NCBI RefSeq assembly: GCF_020404405.1
Contig: NZ_JAIZDA010000003.1
Location: forward strand, 248,001-312,000
Length of the DNA stretch: 64,000 nt
Source of the DNA: Novosphingobium sp. FKTRR1
Lineage (GTDB): Bacteria > Pseudomonadota > Alphaproteobacteria > Sphingomonadales > Sphingomonadaceae
Direction: 5' to 3'
Within the stretch, counting starts at the first letter, position 1; each line of letters begins with the position of its first letter. This document shows, one piece after another, positions 51,611 to 59,876 of this stretch. Below the pieces are notes generated by a model that saw nothing but the letters and a program-made list of their open reading frames with translations, was not told the DNA's origin and did no database searches. A program made the position numbers and the translations under genes.

Positions 51611-52333
51611 TCAGGCGCTTTGGGTCGCCGGGGAAAAGTCGAACTGGCTGGTGGGCAGCACGTCGATTCGGGAAAAGTCGATGAACCCGGCGCAACTGTC
51701 GTTCATCGCTGCAAGATTGGCCTCGAACTTGGCCGGATCGCCGATCGCGTCGAAGAAGACGGCAGGATCGACCATCGCCTCCAGCGGAAAGCACTCCTCG
51801 ACGAATGCGTCATAGGCAGGTGCATCGTCGGTCAGCGGGTGGACGATCAGGTTCTGGACATATTCGAAGTTCGTCTGGGTATCGATCGCCACGCGGGTGT
51901 GGTGCCCGTGCCAGTGCGCGATGGCAGCGGCGCGCGTCATGTCCGCGCGGAACGAGATGAAGCTCGCCTGGCTCCATCCGGGCGTCCGCTGTCCGGCCTG
52001 CGCGGGGTGCGCTGTGTTGGCGATGATCGTCGATTCACACACCAGCCATGCGGCAAACCGGGCGCTTGCCCGCCCGAGCAGCGCGTCGATTTCACCCCGG
52101 AAGCGGGCGTTGGCCGAGGGCAGCCAGAACTGCACGACCGCGTCCTGCTGCGGGGCCTGCCATTGCTGCACCAGCGCATCGGCATCCGCCACCACGGCGT
52201 CGCGCAAGTTGAGGCGGATGCCGCTCGCGCCCGCCCCGGCGAGTGCGGCGGGTAGACTTTGCAACAGCCGGCTGCCGAAGTCCGCACGGCTTTCACCCGC
52301 AGGCGCCCACAAGGCTGCGATCACCTTTTCCAT
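51611..52333 (-). CDS. EthD domain-like protein
   Basis: A 240-residue protein with an EthD-like dimeric alpha/beta-barrel segment (MTRAAAIAHWHGHHTRVAID, FEYVQNLIVHPL). EthD proteins accompany P450s such as EthABCD in fuel-ether degradation and some monooxygenase-dependent pathways, though their exact role is unclear. It lies between the SDR and the P450 in one operon, which supports the association. The N-terminal half appears to be a second, more diverged ferredoxin-like repeat. Confidence 0.78.
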   Translation of the reverse strand: MEKVIAALWAPAGESRADFGSRLLQSLPAALAGAGASGIRLNLRDAVVADADALVQQWQAPQQDAVVQFWLPSANARFRGEIDALLGRASARFAAWLVCESTIIANTAHPAQAGQRTPGWSQASFISFRADMTRAAAIAHWHGHHTRVAIDTQTNFEYVQNLIVHPLTDDAPAYDAFVEECFPLEAMVDPAVFFDAIGDPAKFEANLAAMNDSCAGFIDFSRIDVLPTSQFDFSPATQSA

Positions 52334-52351
52334 CAGTTCGCTCCTGCCTGA

Positions 52352-53125
52352 TCAGTCGAAGTTTGCCTGGCCACCGTCGAGCGGAATCGTCGCGCCCGTC
52401 AGATAGCCCATGTCCGGTCCGCACAGCGCGACAAGCGCCCGCCCGATATCCTCCTCAAGCTTGCCGATCCGGCCAAGCGGGATGGTGCGGAAGAATGCCT
52501 CAGCCTCGTCCGGGTTGTTTTCGACCCACCATTTCAGACCCGGCGATTCGGCGTGCGGCGCGATCGTCAGCACGCGGATGCCTTCGCGGCCCCATTCCGC
52601 AGCGGCCGCGCGGGTGAGCGCGCGAATGCCCTGCTTGACCGCAGCATAGGCGCCGTATCCGCTCATGTCCCAGCGAATTCCGGCCGACGAACAGAAGTTG
52701 AAGATCGTGCCGCCGCCGCGCGCGGACAGATGCGGCCGGACCAGCTTCATCAGGCGCAAGGTGGCAAGCGGACCGGATTCGAAGCCTGCGGTGAATGCCT
52801 CGTCGGTCACGTCGTCGAGCATGCCCAGCGGTACTTCCTGCGCGTTGTTGACCAGCACATCGATGCCGCCGAATTCGTTGACGGTGCTGGCGACTGCCGC
52901 CGCAAGATCGTCGGCCGATCTGACGTTGCAGGCAAGGGCGAGCGCCCGGCCGCCGCGTGCGGTGACAAGCCGCGCGGTCTCCTCGACCTTCTCCACCGTG
53001 CGGCCCGCAACGGCGACAACCGCACCGGCGGCCGCCATGGCAAGGGCGGTTCCTTGCCCGATCCCTTGCCCGGCACCGGTGATCAGCGCTACTTTGCCGC
53101 CAAGCGCGGATGAATCGCCAGCCAT
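52352..53125 (-). CDS. Short-chain dehydrogenase/reductase
   Basis: SDR of 257 residues: TGAGQGIGQG, NNAQE in place of NNAG, Ser in FCSSAGIR, YAAVK and a C-terminal LDGGQAN. First gene of the operon with the EthD-like protein, P450 and ferredoxin. It diverges from the KstD-like gene across a region with a TGCG-N22-CGCA-like dyad. It may handle the hydroxyl or ketone formed by the P450. Confidence 0.92.
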   Translation of the reverse strand: MAGDSSALGGKVALITGAGQGIGQGTALAMAAAGAVVAVAGRTVEKVEETARLVTARGGRALALACNVRSADDLAAAVASTVNEFGGIDVLVNNAQEVPLGMLDDVTDEAFTAGFESGPLATLRLMKLVRPHLSARGGGTIFNFCSSAGIRWDMSGYGAYAAVKQGIRALTRAAAAEWGREGIRVLTIAPHAESPGLKWWVENNPDEAEAFFRTIPLGRIGKLEEDIGRALVALCGPDMGYLTGATIPLDGGQANFD

Positions 53126-53141
53126 GTCGCTCTCCCATGTG

Positions 53142-53171
53142 TTCGTAATTAATTTGCCTTCATATTACGCA
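53142..53171. promoter_or_regulatory. Candidate operator, TTCG-N22-CGCA dyad (site 5)
   Basis: One mismatch from TGCG-N22-CGCA; inner arms CGTAAT/ATTACG are perfect. Located between the P450 operon (53125, minus) and the KstD-like operon (53291, plus). Confidence 0.45.
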
Positions 53172-53290
53172 TGGAGTTGACATTGTGGCAAGTGTGGCCG
53201 CAACTTGCGTTGGAATTCGGGAGAAAGGATATTCCGGCAGGGTGGTGGCGCCGCCGCAGCCCGTCGGGATGATCCAAGAGCAGGATGCAC

Positions 53291-54997
53291 ATGAACGATA
53301 ACCGGGGCGATAACTGGGACAAGACGGTCGACGTGGTGGTCGTCGGGTCGGGCGCGGGCGGTCTGCTGACCGGGCTGATCGCGGCGCACAACCGGGCCGA
53401 CGTGCTGATCGTGGAAAAGGACAAGCTGTGGGGCGGCACTTCGGCCACCTCGGGCGGCGGCATCTGGATACCCGGAAGCGATCAGGCAAAGGCGGCAGGG
53501 TTTGAGGACAACCTCGACGATGCGTTCCGCTATGTCCGCGCCTTGTCGGCCGACAACGTGCCCGACGCCAATATCCGCGCCTATGTCGACAATGCTGCGG
53601 CGATGCTGCGCTGGGTAACGGCGAACGCCAAGGTCGTTTACACCGCGCAGCCTTATCCCGATTATCACGCAGAGAATCCCGGCGGTTCGGCCACCGGGTT
53701 TCGCACGCATCTGCCCGAACTGTTCGATGGCAAGCTGCTGGGCGATGATCTCAAGACGCAGCGCTTCCCGTCGCCAGCGGCCAGCCTGTTCGGCTACCTC
53801 AACTGGACTTTCGCCGAAACCTACGAATTGCTCTACCGGACCAAGGGCTGGCTCGGGCACCTGGCCGGCAACATGGCCAAATACTGGCTCGACTGGCCGT
53901 TCCGGTTCAGCTCGCGCAAGGATCGCCGCCTCACGCTCGGCAACGCGCTGACCGGCGGGCTGCGGCTGGCGCTGAAGGAGGCCAATGTGCCGCTGTGGCT
54001 GTCCACGCCGATGCAGGAACTGGTGCGCGATGGCACGGGGCGGGTCATCGGAATCGTCGTGCAGCGCGATGGCAAGCCGCTGCGGATCGCCGCGCGCAAG
54101 GGCGTGGTGCTGGCAGCGGGCGGGTTCGACAAGAATCAGGCGATGCGCGATGCCAATGCGCCGCTCTATCGCAGCGCCCAGCGCTCGGGCGGGGTAACCA
54201 GCAATACCGGCGATTCGATCCGCGCGGGCAAGGCAATCGGCGCTGGCACGATGAACCTGCAATCGGCATGGGCGGCGCCGGTGTTCTATGTTCCGGGCGA
54301 GGATCGCGGACGACTGGTGACGATCGAGCGCGCCTTGCCGGGGTGCATCATGGTCAACCAGAAGGGGCAGCGCTATCTCAACGAAGCGGCGTCCTATCAC
54401 ATCGTCGGCCAGCAAATGGCCCGGCGCGAGCTGGAACATGGCGACGCTTCGCCCAGTTGGATGGTGTTCGATGCGCGCTATCGCAACCAGTTCCCGATGG
54501 GGCCGCTGCTGCCGCTTGTCCCCGACTGGATGCAGGCGCGCGGCGTTCGCGCGATCCTGAAGAAGGGGCGCACGATCGCCGAACTGGCCGCTGCCATGAA
54601 GGTCGATCCGGCCACGCTCAGCGTCACCGTGGCCCGCTTCAATGCCGGTGCGGCCACAGGCAATGACCCGGACTTCCGCCGGGGCGAGGCAGCCTATGAC
54701 AAGATGTACGGCGACTATCGCCACCAGCCAAACCCGTGCCTGCGCCCGCTTACCGACGGACCGTTCTATGCGATGCCGATCTATCCGGGCGATATCGGCA
54801 CCAATGGCGGACTGACGACCAACGCCAAGGCGCAAGTGGTCGATGGCGATGGCGCAGTCATTCCGGGGCTTTATGCCGTCGGCAACAACGCGGCCTCGGC
54901 CATGGGCGAAAGCTATCCGGGCGCAGGCGTCACCATCGGACCGGCGATGACCTTTGGCTACATCGCCGCGCGCGATCTCACCGGGGCCAACGATTGA
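53291..54997 (+). CDS. FAD-dependent 3-ketosteroid Delta1-dehydrogenase-like enzyme (KstD family)
   Basis: A 568-residue flavoprotein of the KstD / fumarate-reductase-like family. The FAD fold is VVVVGSGAGGLL near the N-terminus, followed by KLWGGTSATSGGGIW. The C-terminal motif FYAMPIYPGDIGTNGG carries the Tyr and Gly typical of KstD, and the end YPGAGVTIGPAMTFGYIA is the usual FAD-binding end. It would introduce a C=C bond next to a keto group in a cyclic substrate, as in steroid ring A. Two ATGs are possible (53285, 53291). The LuxR-type gene follows 8 bp later. Confidence 0.9.
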   Translation: MNDNRGDNWDKTVDVVVVGSGAGGLLTGLIAAHNRADVLIVEKDKLWGGTSATSGGGIWIPGSDQAKAAGFEDNLDDAFRYVRALSADNVPDANIRAYVDNAAAMLRWVTANAKVVYTAQPYPDYHAENPGGSATGFRTHLPELFDGKLLGDDLKTQRFPSPAASLFGYLNWTFAETYELLYRTKGWLGHLAGNMAKYWLDWPFRFSSRKDRRLTLGNALTGGLRLALKEANVPLWLSTPMQELVRDGTGRVIGIVVQRDGKPLRIAARKGVVLAAGGFDKNQAMRDANAPLYRSAQRSGGVTSNTGDSIRAGKAIGAGTMNLQSAWAAPVFYVPGEDRGRLVTIERALPGCIMVNQKGQRYLNEAASYHIVGQQMARRELEHGDASPSWMVFDARYRNQFPMGPLLPLVPDWMQARGVRAILKKGRTIAELAAAMKVDPATLSVTVARFNAGAATGNDPDFRRGEAAYDKMYGDYRHQPNPCLRPLTDGPFYAMPIYPGDIGTNGGLTTNAKAQVVDGDGAVIPGLYAVGNNAASAMGESYPGAGVTIGPAMTFGYIAARDLTGAND

Positions 54998-55005
54998 GGC
55001 GATCG

Positions 55006-56139
55006 ATGGTGGATGATGCGACGATAGACCGGGTAGACGCGCCGCCGGGGGGCGAAGACCTGCTGACCTTGCTTCACCGTGGGCCACTGGAAACGCCCCC
55101 CTGGCAGGCCTTTCTGTCGCGGTTGCAGAGCCACGTCGGGGCCGAATTCTGCGGCATGTTCTTTCGTCAGGGCGACGCGCATATCACGGATTCGACCGAG
55201 ATTTCGGCGGGCGATCCCCAACTTGAAGATCTGATGCCGCAGTACAAGGCGGGCTTTCACGCGCTTGATCCGGTACCCTATGACAGCCTTGCCCCCGGTC
55301 GGGTCCATGCGCTCGGCGAATTCATCGAGCCGGGCAACCCGCTGCACGCGCGCTATTTGCACGAGTTCCTGATCCCCGGTCGGCGCCAGTTCCAGCGGAT
55401 CATGCGCGTGACCGCTCCGGGCGGCTACAACGCCGTGCTGGTGATCTGGCGTGGCGAAACCGACTTTTCCGGCGATGTCGATGCGCTGCTCGCCGGGTTT
55501 GCGCCGCATCTGGCGATCTCGCTGCAACTCTATTCGGTGATCGAGCGCGAGCGTGTTCACGCCGGAATCTGCGGAGAGGCGGTGCGGCGGCTCAATTTTG
55601 GCTGGCTGCGGCTCGATGCGCGCGGGCATGTGCTGGATCGCGATGCGCAGGCCGACCACCTGCTGCGCCACGGCGATGCCTTGCGGATGGGCCCTGGCGG
55701 CCGGTTGCAGTTGCGCTCGGCTGAGGCATCGCGCCGCCTGAACGAGGCGTTGCGCGACTTTGCCAGCGATCCGCTGGCGCGACCGCGCGCGGTGCGGCTG
55801 TCTGACGAGCCTTGGCTGGACATGTTGCTGCGCCCGGCAGGCGACCACGTGCTGTCCGGTCCGGCCCGGCCTGTGGTCACCGCCTACCTCCATGGCGATC
55901 GCCAGACCGGGGTAAGCCGGATCGACCAGTTCGTGCACTTGTTCGGCCTGACCGCGAGCGAGGCGCGGCTGGCGCTGGCGATCACGCGGGGCCGCACGAT
56001 TGCCGAAGCCGCCGCCGAACTCGGCATCAGCGAACAGACGGCGCGGGGCTATTCGAAGATCGCTTACGGCAAGACCGGGGCGCGTGGTCAGGCAGACCTT
56101 GTGCGCATCTTGCTGACCAGCGCGGCCAGTCTGGCCTGA
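55006..56139 (+). CDS. LuxR-type (HTH) transcriptional regulator
   Basis: A 377-residue regulator with a C-terminal HTH (LTASEARLALAITRGRTIAEA, then LGISEQTARGYSKIAYGKTG). It is a paralogue of the regulator at 15389-16546: similar length, an N-terminal region starting with LLTLLHRG...PPWQAFLSRLQ and the PQLEDLM...DP pattern. It is co-transcribed with the KstD-like gene; ATG at 55006 has GAGGCGAT upstream. Both LuxR genes sit next to a flavin enzyme, suggesting a repeated sensor-enzyme arrangement. Ligand unknown. Confidence 0.88.
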   Translation: MVDDATIDRVDAPPGGEDLLTLLHRGPLETPPWQAFLSRLQSHVGAEFCGMFFRQGDAHITDSTEISAGDPQLEDLMPQYKAGFHALDPVPYDSLAPGRVHALGEFIEPGNPLHARYLHEFLIPGRRQFQRIMRVTAPGGYNAVLVIWRGETDFSGDVDALLAGFAPHLAISLQLYSVIERERVHAGICGEAVRRLNFGWLRLDARGHVLDRDAQADHLLRHGDALRMGPGGRLQLRSAEASRRLNEALRDFASDPLARPRAVRLSDEPWLDMLLRPAGDHVLSGPARPVVTAYLHGDRQTGVSRIDQFVHLFGLTASEARLALAITRGRTIAEAAAELGISEQTARGYSKIAYGKTGARGQADLVRILLTSAASLA

Positions 56140-56185
56140 GCGCGCTTACGAACCAAGACCAACCGAGGCAGAGGATACAAACGAC

Positions 56186-56950
56186 ATGATGTTCAAGGGC
56201 AAGGTCGCACTGGTCACCGGCGGCGGTTCGGGGATCGGTGCGATGGCCGCGCAGCGGCTCGCAGCCGAGGGCGCGCAGGTGGCGGTCGTGGACATCAACC
56301 TTGCCGGAGCGCAGGCCATCGCCGCGCGGATCGAGGCGTCGGGCGGCGTAGCCATCGCGCTGGCCGCCGACGTATCGCAGGCGGCCGACAATGCGCAGGC
56401 CTTTGACGCGGCCGCGCAAGCCTTCGGCGGGCTGGATGTGGCCTTCCTGAATGCGGGCGTGCTGCAGCCCTATGTGCCGTTCGACGCCGTGACCGAGGAC
56501 GTGTTCGACCGGTTGGTCGCCATCAATCTGAAGGGCGCGTTCCTGGGCTTGCAGCAGGCGCATCGCCATTTGCGCGCCGGGGGCGCCGCCGTGGTCACGG
56601 CCTCTGCCGCTGCCGTCATCGGGTTTGCCGATGCCGCCGCCTATTCCGCGTCGAAGCACGGCGTGCTGGGCCTGGTCCGATCGGCCGCGCGGGACTTTTC
56701 CAAAAAGGGCCTGCGGGTCAACGCGATCTGCCCCGGTGGCGTCTCCACCCCGCTGATCGGCGCGAGCCCCAGCCTCGACATCGTGTCTCCCGGTCAACTG
56801 GCGCTGCCGCCCTATCAGGGCCTGCTCGATCCCCAGCAGGTTGCCGAAGTGGCGCTGTTCCTGCTCTCGCCTTCCGCGGTTGGCGTGAACGGGCAGGCGC
56901 AACTGGTCGATGCCGCATTGCTCTCCGCCTTCCCGGAAGGAAGCGTTTGA
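56186..56950 (+). CDS. Short-chain dehydrogenase/reductase
   Basis: SDR of 254 residues with TGGGSGIG, LNAGV in place of NNAG, Ser in VTASAAAVIG, YSASK and the end VNGQAQLVDAALL. Located 46 bp after the LuxR-type gene on the same strand and probably part of the same transcript. Substrate unknown. Confidence 0.9.
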   Translation: MMFKGKVALVTGGGSGIGAMAAQRLAAEGAQVAVVDINLAGAQAIAARIEASGGVAIALAADVSQAADNAQAFDAAAQAFGGLDVAFLNAGVLQPYVPFDAVTEDVFDRLVAINLKGAFLGLQQAHRHLRAGGAAVVTASAAAVIGFADAAAYSASKHGVLGLVRSAARDFSKKGLRVNAICPGGVSTPLIGASPSLDIVSPGQLALPPYQGLLDPQQVAEVALFLLSPSAVGVNGQAQLVDAALLSAFPEGSV

Positions 56951-57146
56951 CAACGCGACCGTGGGTCAAACAGCGGCGCCGCCAAAATGGCTTCTTGGAT
57001 GCGCATTGCGTCAGAAAAATGCGATGATGTCATGAATTTGCGTAGATAGTTCTTGCCCGGTCTGGCGTTGTGGCTGAAACTTCCCCGAATGACTTGCAGA
57101 TGTGACGTGGGGCACAGGTCCAGCGCACCGACGGGAAGGGGATGAC

Positions 57147-58958
57147 ATGGCGGACAATCGCGCCGGAAAGGTCGTGCGCATCGGGGGCGCCAGCGGGGCG
57201 CTCAACGACAGCGCCATCGCGGTTCCCGGATTGCTGACCGTCCCCGACCTCGATTATCTGGCATTCGACTATCTGGGCGAAGGCGCGATGGGCCTGTTTC
57301 GCCGGATGAAGCTGGCCGATCCCGCCTCGGGCTTTCTGCCCGATTTCGTCGATATCCACGTCGGCCCGTTCCTTGCGGAGTTGAAAGCGCGCAACATTCG
57401 CGTGATTGCCAACGCGGGTGGCATGAACCCCGCAGGACTGGCCGAGCTGATCCGCGCGCGCGGACGCGAGCTTGGTCTGGACTTGCGCATTGCCACCGTG
57501 ACCGGCGACGATGTCGAGCATCTGGTGCCGGAACTGCGCGCCGAGGGTCTGCGCGACATGTACAACACCATGCCGCTGCCCGGCGGCGATCTTGGCATAC
57601 ATGCCTACCTTGGCGCGTTCCCGATCGCGCGGGCGCTCGATGCGGGGGCGGACATGGTCATCACCGGGCGTGTGGTCGATTCCGCGCTGATTCTGGGGCC
57701 GTTGATCCACGAATTCGGCTGGACCGCGCAAGACCATGACCTGCTCGCCGCTGGCACGGTGGCGGGTCACTTGCTCGAATGCGGCGCACAAGCCACCGGC
57801 GGCACGTTTACCGACTGGCAGGATGTGCCGGACTGGGCGAACATCGGCTTTCCCGTGGGCGAATGCCACGCCGATGGCAGCATGATCATCACCAAGCCCG
57901 ACGGAACCGGCGGTCTTGTCACGGTCGGCACGATCGCCGAGCAATTGCTCTACGAATTGGGCGATCCGCAAGCCTACATCGTCCCCGATGTGGTCTGCGA
58001 CTTCAGCGGCGTGACGCTGGAGCAAGTCGGCGAAAATCGGGTCAGGGTGAGCGGTGCCAAAGGCTATCCGGCGACCGATTCTTTAAAGGTTTGCGCAACT
58101 TACGATGCCGGTTGGCGGTCGGTCGCGCTGATCCCGGTGACCGGCATCGACGCCGTGGCAAAGGCCCAACGGCAGGCGGCTGCCTTGCTCGAACGGACGG
58201 GCAGAATGCTCGACGAACGCGGCTGGGGTGGATGGAGCACGACGCACGTCGAGGTGATCGGCACCGAAACCGCCTATGGCCCGCGTGCTCAGGCGCTGTT
58301 CCCGCGTGAAGTGCTGCTCAAGATCGTCGTCGACCACCAAAGTCCGGCCGCCTGCGCGCTGTTCGGGCGCGAACAGACGACCGCGATCATGAACATGGCG
58401 GTGGGAACGTCGATCGCGCCGATCATTGCGGCCCCGCGCGCTTTCCCGCTCACCGGCATGTTCTTTGGCCTGATCGCGCGCGATCGCGCCACCGCGCAGG
58501 TACGGATCGAGGGGGATGACGTGTCTTTTGTCGATCCGGTGACTGCCGGTTTCGCGTCCGACCTGATCAGCAGACCATCGCGACCAGCGCCGGTTGAGGC
58601 CGGGTCGGTCGAAGTCCCGCTGATCCGGCTGGCTTGGGCGCGCAGTGGCGACAAGGGGCGGCTGTTCAACGTTGCGGTGATCGCGCGGCAACCCGCCTTT
58701 CTCCCGTTCATCCGCGCGGTCTTGACCGAGCAAGCCGTCGCCGACTGGTACCGGCATCTGTTCGACGATCCCGCTTATGCCCGGGTCGAGGCCTGGGACG
58801 TGCCGGGATGCCACGCCATCAACTTCGTGGCGCACGATGCACAAGGCGGCGGGATCAATCTGTCGCCGCGCTTTGATGCGGCGGCCAAAAGCATGGCGCA
58901 GCACTTGCTGGAAATGCCCGTCCGAATTCCGGCGGATATGGCTCGCGCGCTGATTTGA
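57147..58958 (+). CDS. AtuA-like (DUF1446) protein
   Basis: A 603-residue protein of the acyclic terpene utilisation family (AtuA, DUF1446). The N-terminal part starts VRIGGASGALNDSAIAVPGL and contains IRVIANAGGMNPAGLAELI and the C-terminal AtuA-like ferredoxin-fold segment (RLAWARSGDKGRLFNVAVIA). AtuA is needed for citronellol/geraniol breakdown in Pseudomonas, but its reaction is not settled. ATG at 57147 follows AAGGGGATGACATG-type SD. The second Coq4-like gene starts 15 bp downstream, so they form an operon. Half-sites TTGCGT lie upstream (57007, 57038) without a full dyad. Confidence 0.88.
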   Translation: MADNRAGKVVRIGGASGALNDSAIAVPGLLTVPDLDYLAFDYLGEGAMGLFRRMKLADPASGFLPDFVDIHVGPFLAELKARNIRVIANAGGMNPAGLAELIRARGRELGLDLRIATVTGDDVEHLVPELRAEGLRDMYNTMPLPGGDLGIHAYLGAFPIARALDAGADMVITGRVVDSALILGPLIHEFGWTAQDHDLLAAGTVAGHLLECGAQATGGTFTDWQDVPDWANIGFPVGECHADGSMIITKPDGTGGLVTVGTIAEQLLYELGDPQAYIVPDVVCDFSGVTLEQVGENRVRVSGAKGYPATDSLKVCATYDAGWRSVALIPVTGIDAVAKAQRQAAALLERTGRMLDERGWGGWSTTHVEVIGTETAYGPRAQALFPREVLLKIVVDHQSPAACALFGREQTTAIMNMAVGTSIAPIIAAPRAFPLTGMFFGLIARDRATAQVRIEGDDVSFVDPVTAGFASDLISRPSRPAPVEAGSVEVPLIRLAWARSGDKGRLFNVAVIARQPAFLPFIRAVLTEQAVADWYRHLFDDPAYARVEAWDVPGCHAINFVAHDAQGGGINLSPRFDAAAKSMAQHLLEMPVRIPADMARALI

Positions 58959-58973
58959 GAGGAGACGACGACC

Positions 58974-59792
58974 ATGGCAGACGATCTTCCGTACCTCGCG
59001 CGCGGTGCCCGGCCGATGACGACCGACAGCACCGGTCTGATCAGTTCCTCTGCGTATCTCAACGAACCGCGCCTGCGCGACTGGCTGGCCACCGCGTTCC
59101 TGCGCAAGAGCGGCAAGGACACGCCGACCACGCTCGATGCGCACAAGCTTTACGGCATTCTGGCCGACTTGTTCGATGTCGATCGGATCGAGGCCCTGTT
59201 CACGCAAGAACGCGCGCGCTGGCCCGAACTTGACCGCTGGTTCGTCGAGGGGTTCTCGTCAAGTTTCACGGTGGATGAGCTTCTGGCGAATCCGCCGGGC
59301 TCGCTTGGCCATATCTTCGGCACGTATCTGCGGGCCAACGGGTTCGAGATCGATATCGTTCCCCGGTTCGAGCCAAAGAATCAGTTCCAGTACTTCTCGC
59401 TGCGCAGCGGCCAGACGCACGATCTTGAACACATCGTCTGTGGCGGCGGCTTCGATATTATCGGTGAGCTGGTGCCCTATTTCGGGCGGCTGAGCAATTT
59501 ACCCCGCTTCCTCGATGCCGAACTTGTCGGGCTGATCAATCCGGGCCAGTTGCTGGGAGCGCTGCGGCTGATTTCGCGAACAGGCCTGCACTATCACCAG
59601 TCATTTCCGACGGTGCTGCGCGCGATGCGCTGCGGTATGGATGTGGGGGAACAGTCCGGCCCCTATTTCATGGCCAAGTACGAGGACGTGTTCCATATGC
59701 CGCTCGCCGAGGCAAGGGCTGCGCTTGGCATTGTCGGCGCCAACGATCTGGACAGCAGCGAGGCATCGCTCGCTTGGCCGGAATATACCTGA
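58974..59792 (+). CDS. Coq4-like family protein (copy 2)
   Basis: A 272-residue Coq4-family protein with the metal motif HDxxH-x11-E as H149, D150, H153 and E165 (THDLEHIVCGGG...GE). It shares long stretches with copy 1 at 38993, including SSSAYLNEPRLRDWLATAFL and FSLRSGQTHD, so these two are the closest pair of the three. It is transcribed with the AtuA-like gene. The 3' end runs into a tandem repeat. Function in ubiquinone synthesis is unlikely here; a ring-modifying catabolic role is inferred. Confidence 0.82.
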   Translation: MADDLPYLARGARPMTTDSTGLISSSAYLNEPRLRDWLATAFLRKSGKDTPTTLDAHKLYGILADLFDVDRIEALFTQERARWPELDRWFVEGFSSSFTVDELLANPPGSLGHIFGTYLRANGFEIDIVPRFEPKNQFQYFSLRSGQTHDLEHIVCGGGFDIIGELVPYFGRLSNLPRFLDAELVGLINPGQLLGALRLISRTGLHYHQSFPTVLRAMRCGMDVGEQSGPYFMAKYEDVFHMPLAEARAALGIVGANDLDSSEASLAWPEYT

Positions 59793-59832
59793 ACGCCCGG
59801 ATATACCTGAATGACCGGATATTCTTGAAAAC
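59778..59832. repeat. 18-19-bp tandem repeat, about three copies
   Basis: CCGGATATACCTGAATGA-like units at about 59778, 59797 and 59815, the first overlapping the stop codon of the Coq4-like gene. Later copies are degenerate. Confidence 0.7.
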
Positions 59833-59876
59833 AGGCCAGCCCCCGCCGCCCATGGTTGGCGGGGGCTGGCACCGGA

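Noticed and set aside
57000..57050. TGCG-N22-CGCA site before the AtuA-like gene
   Set aside because: Only direct TTGCGT half-sites are found; no pair with the right orientation and spacing.
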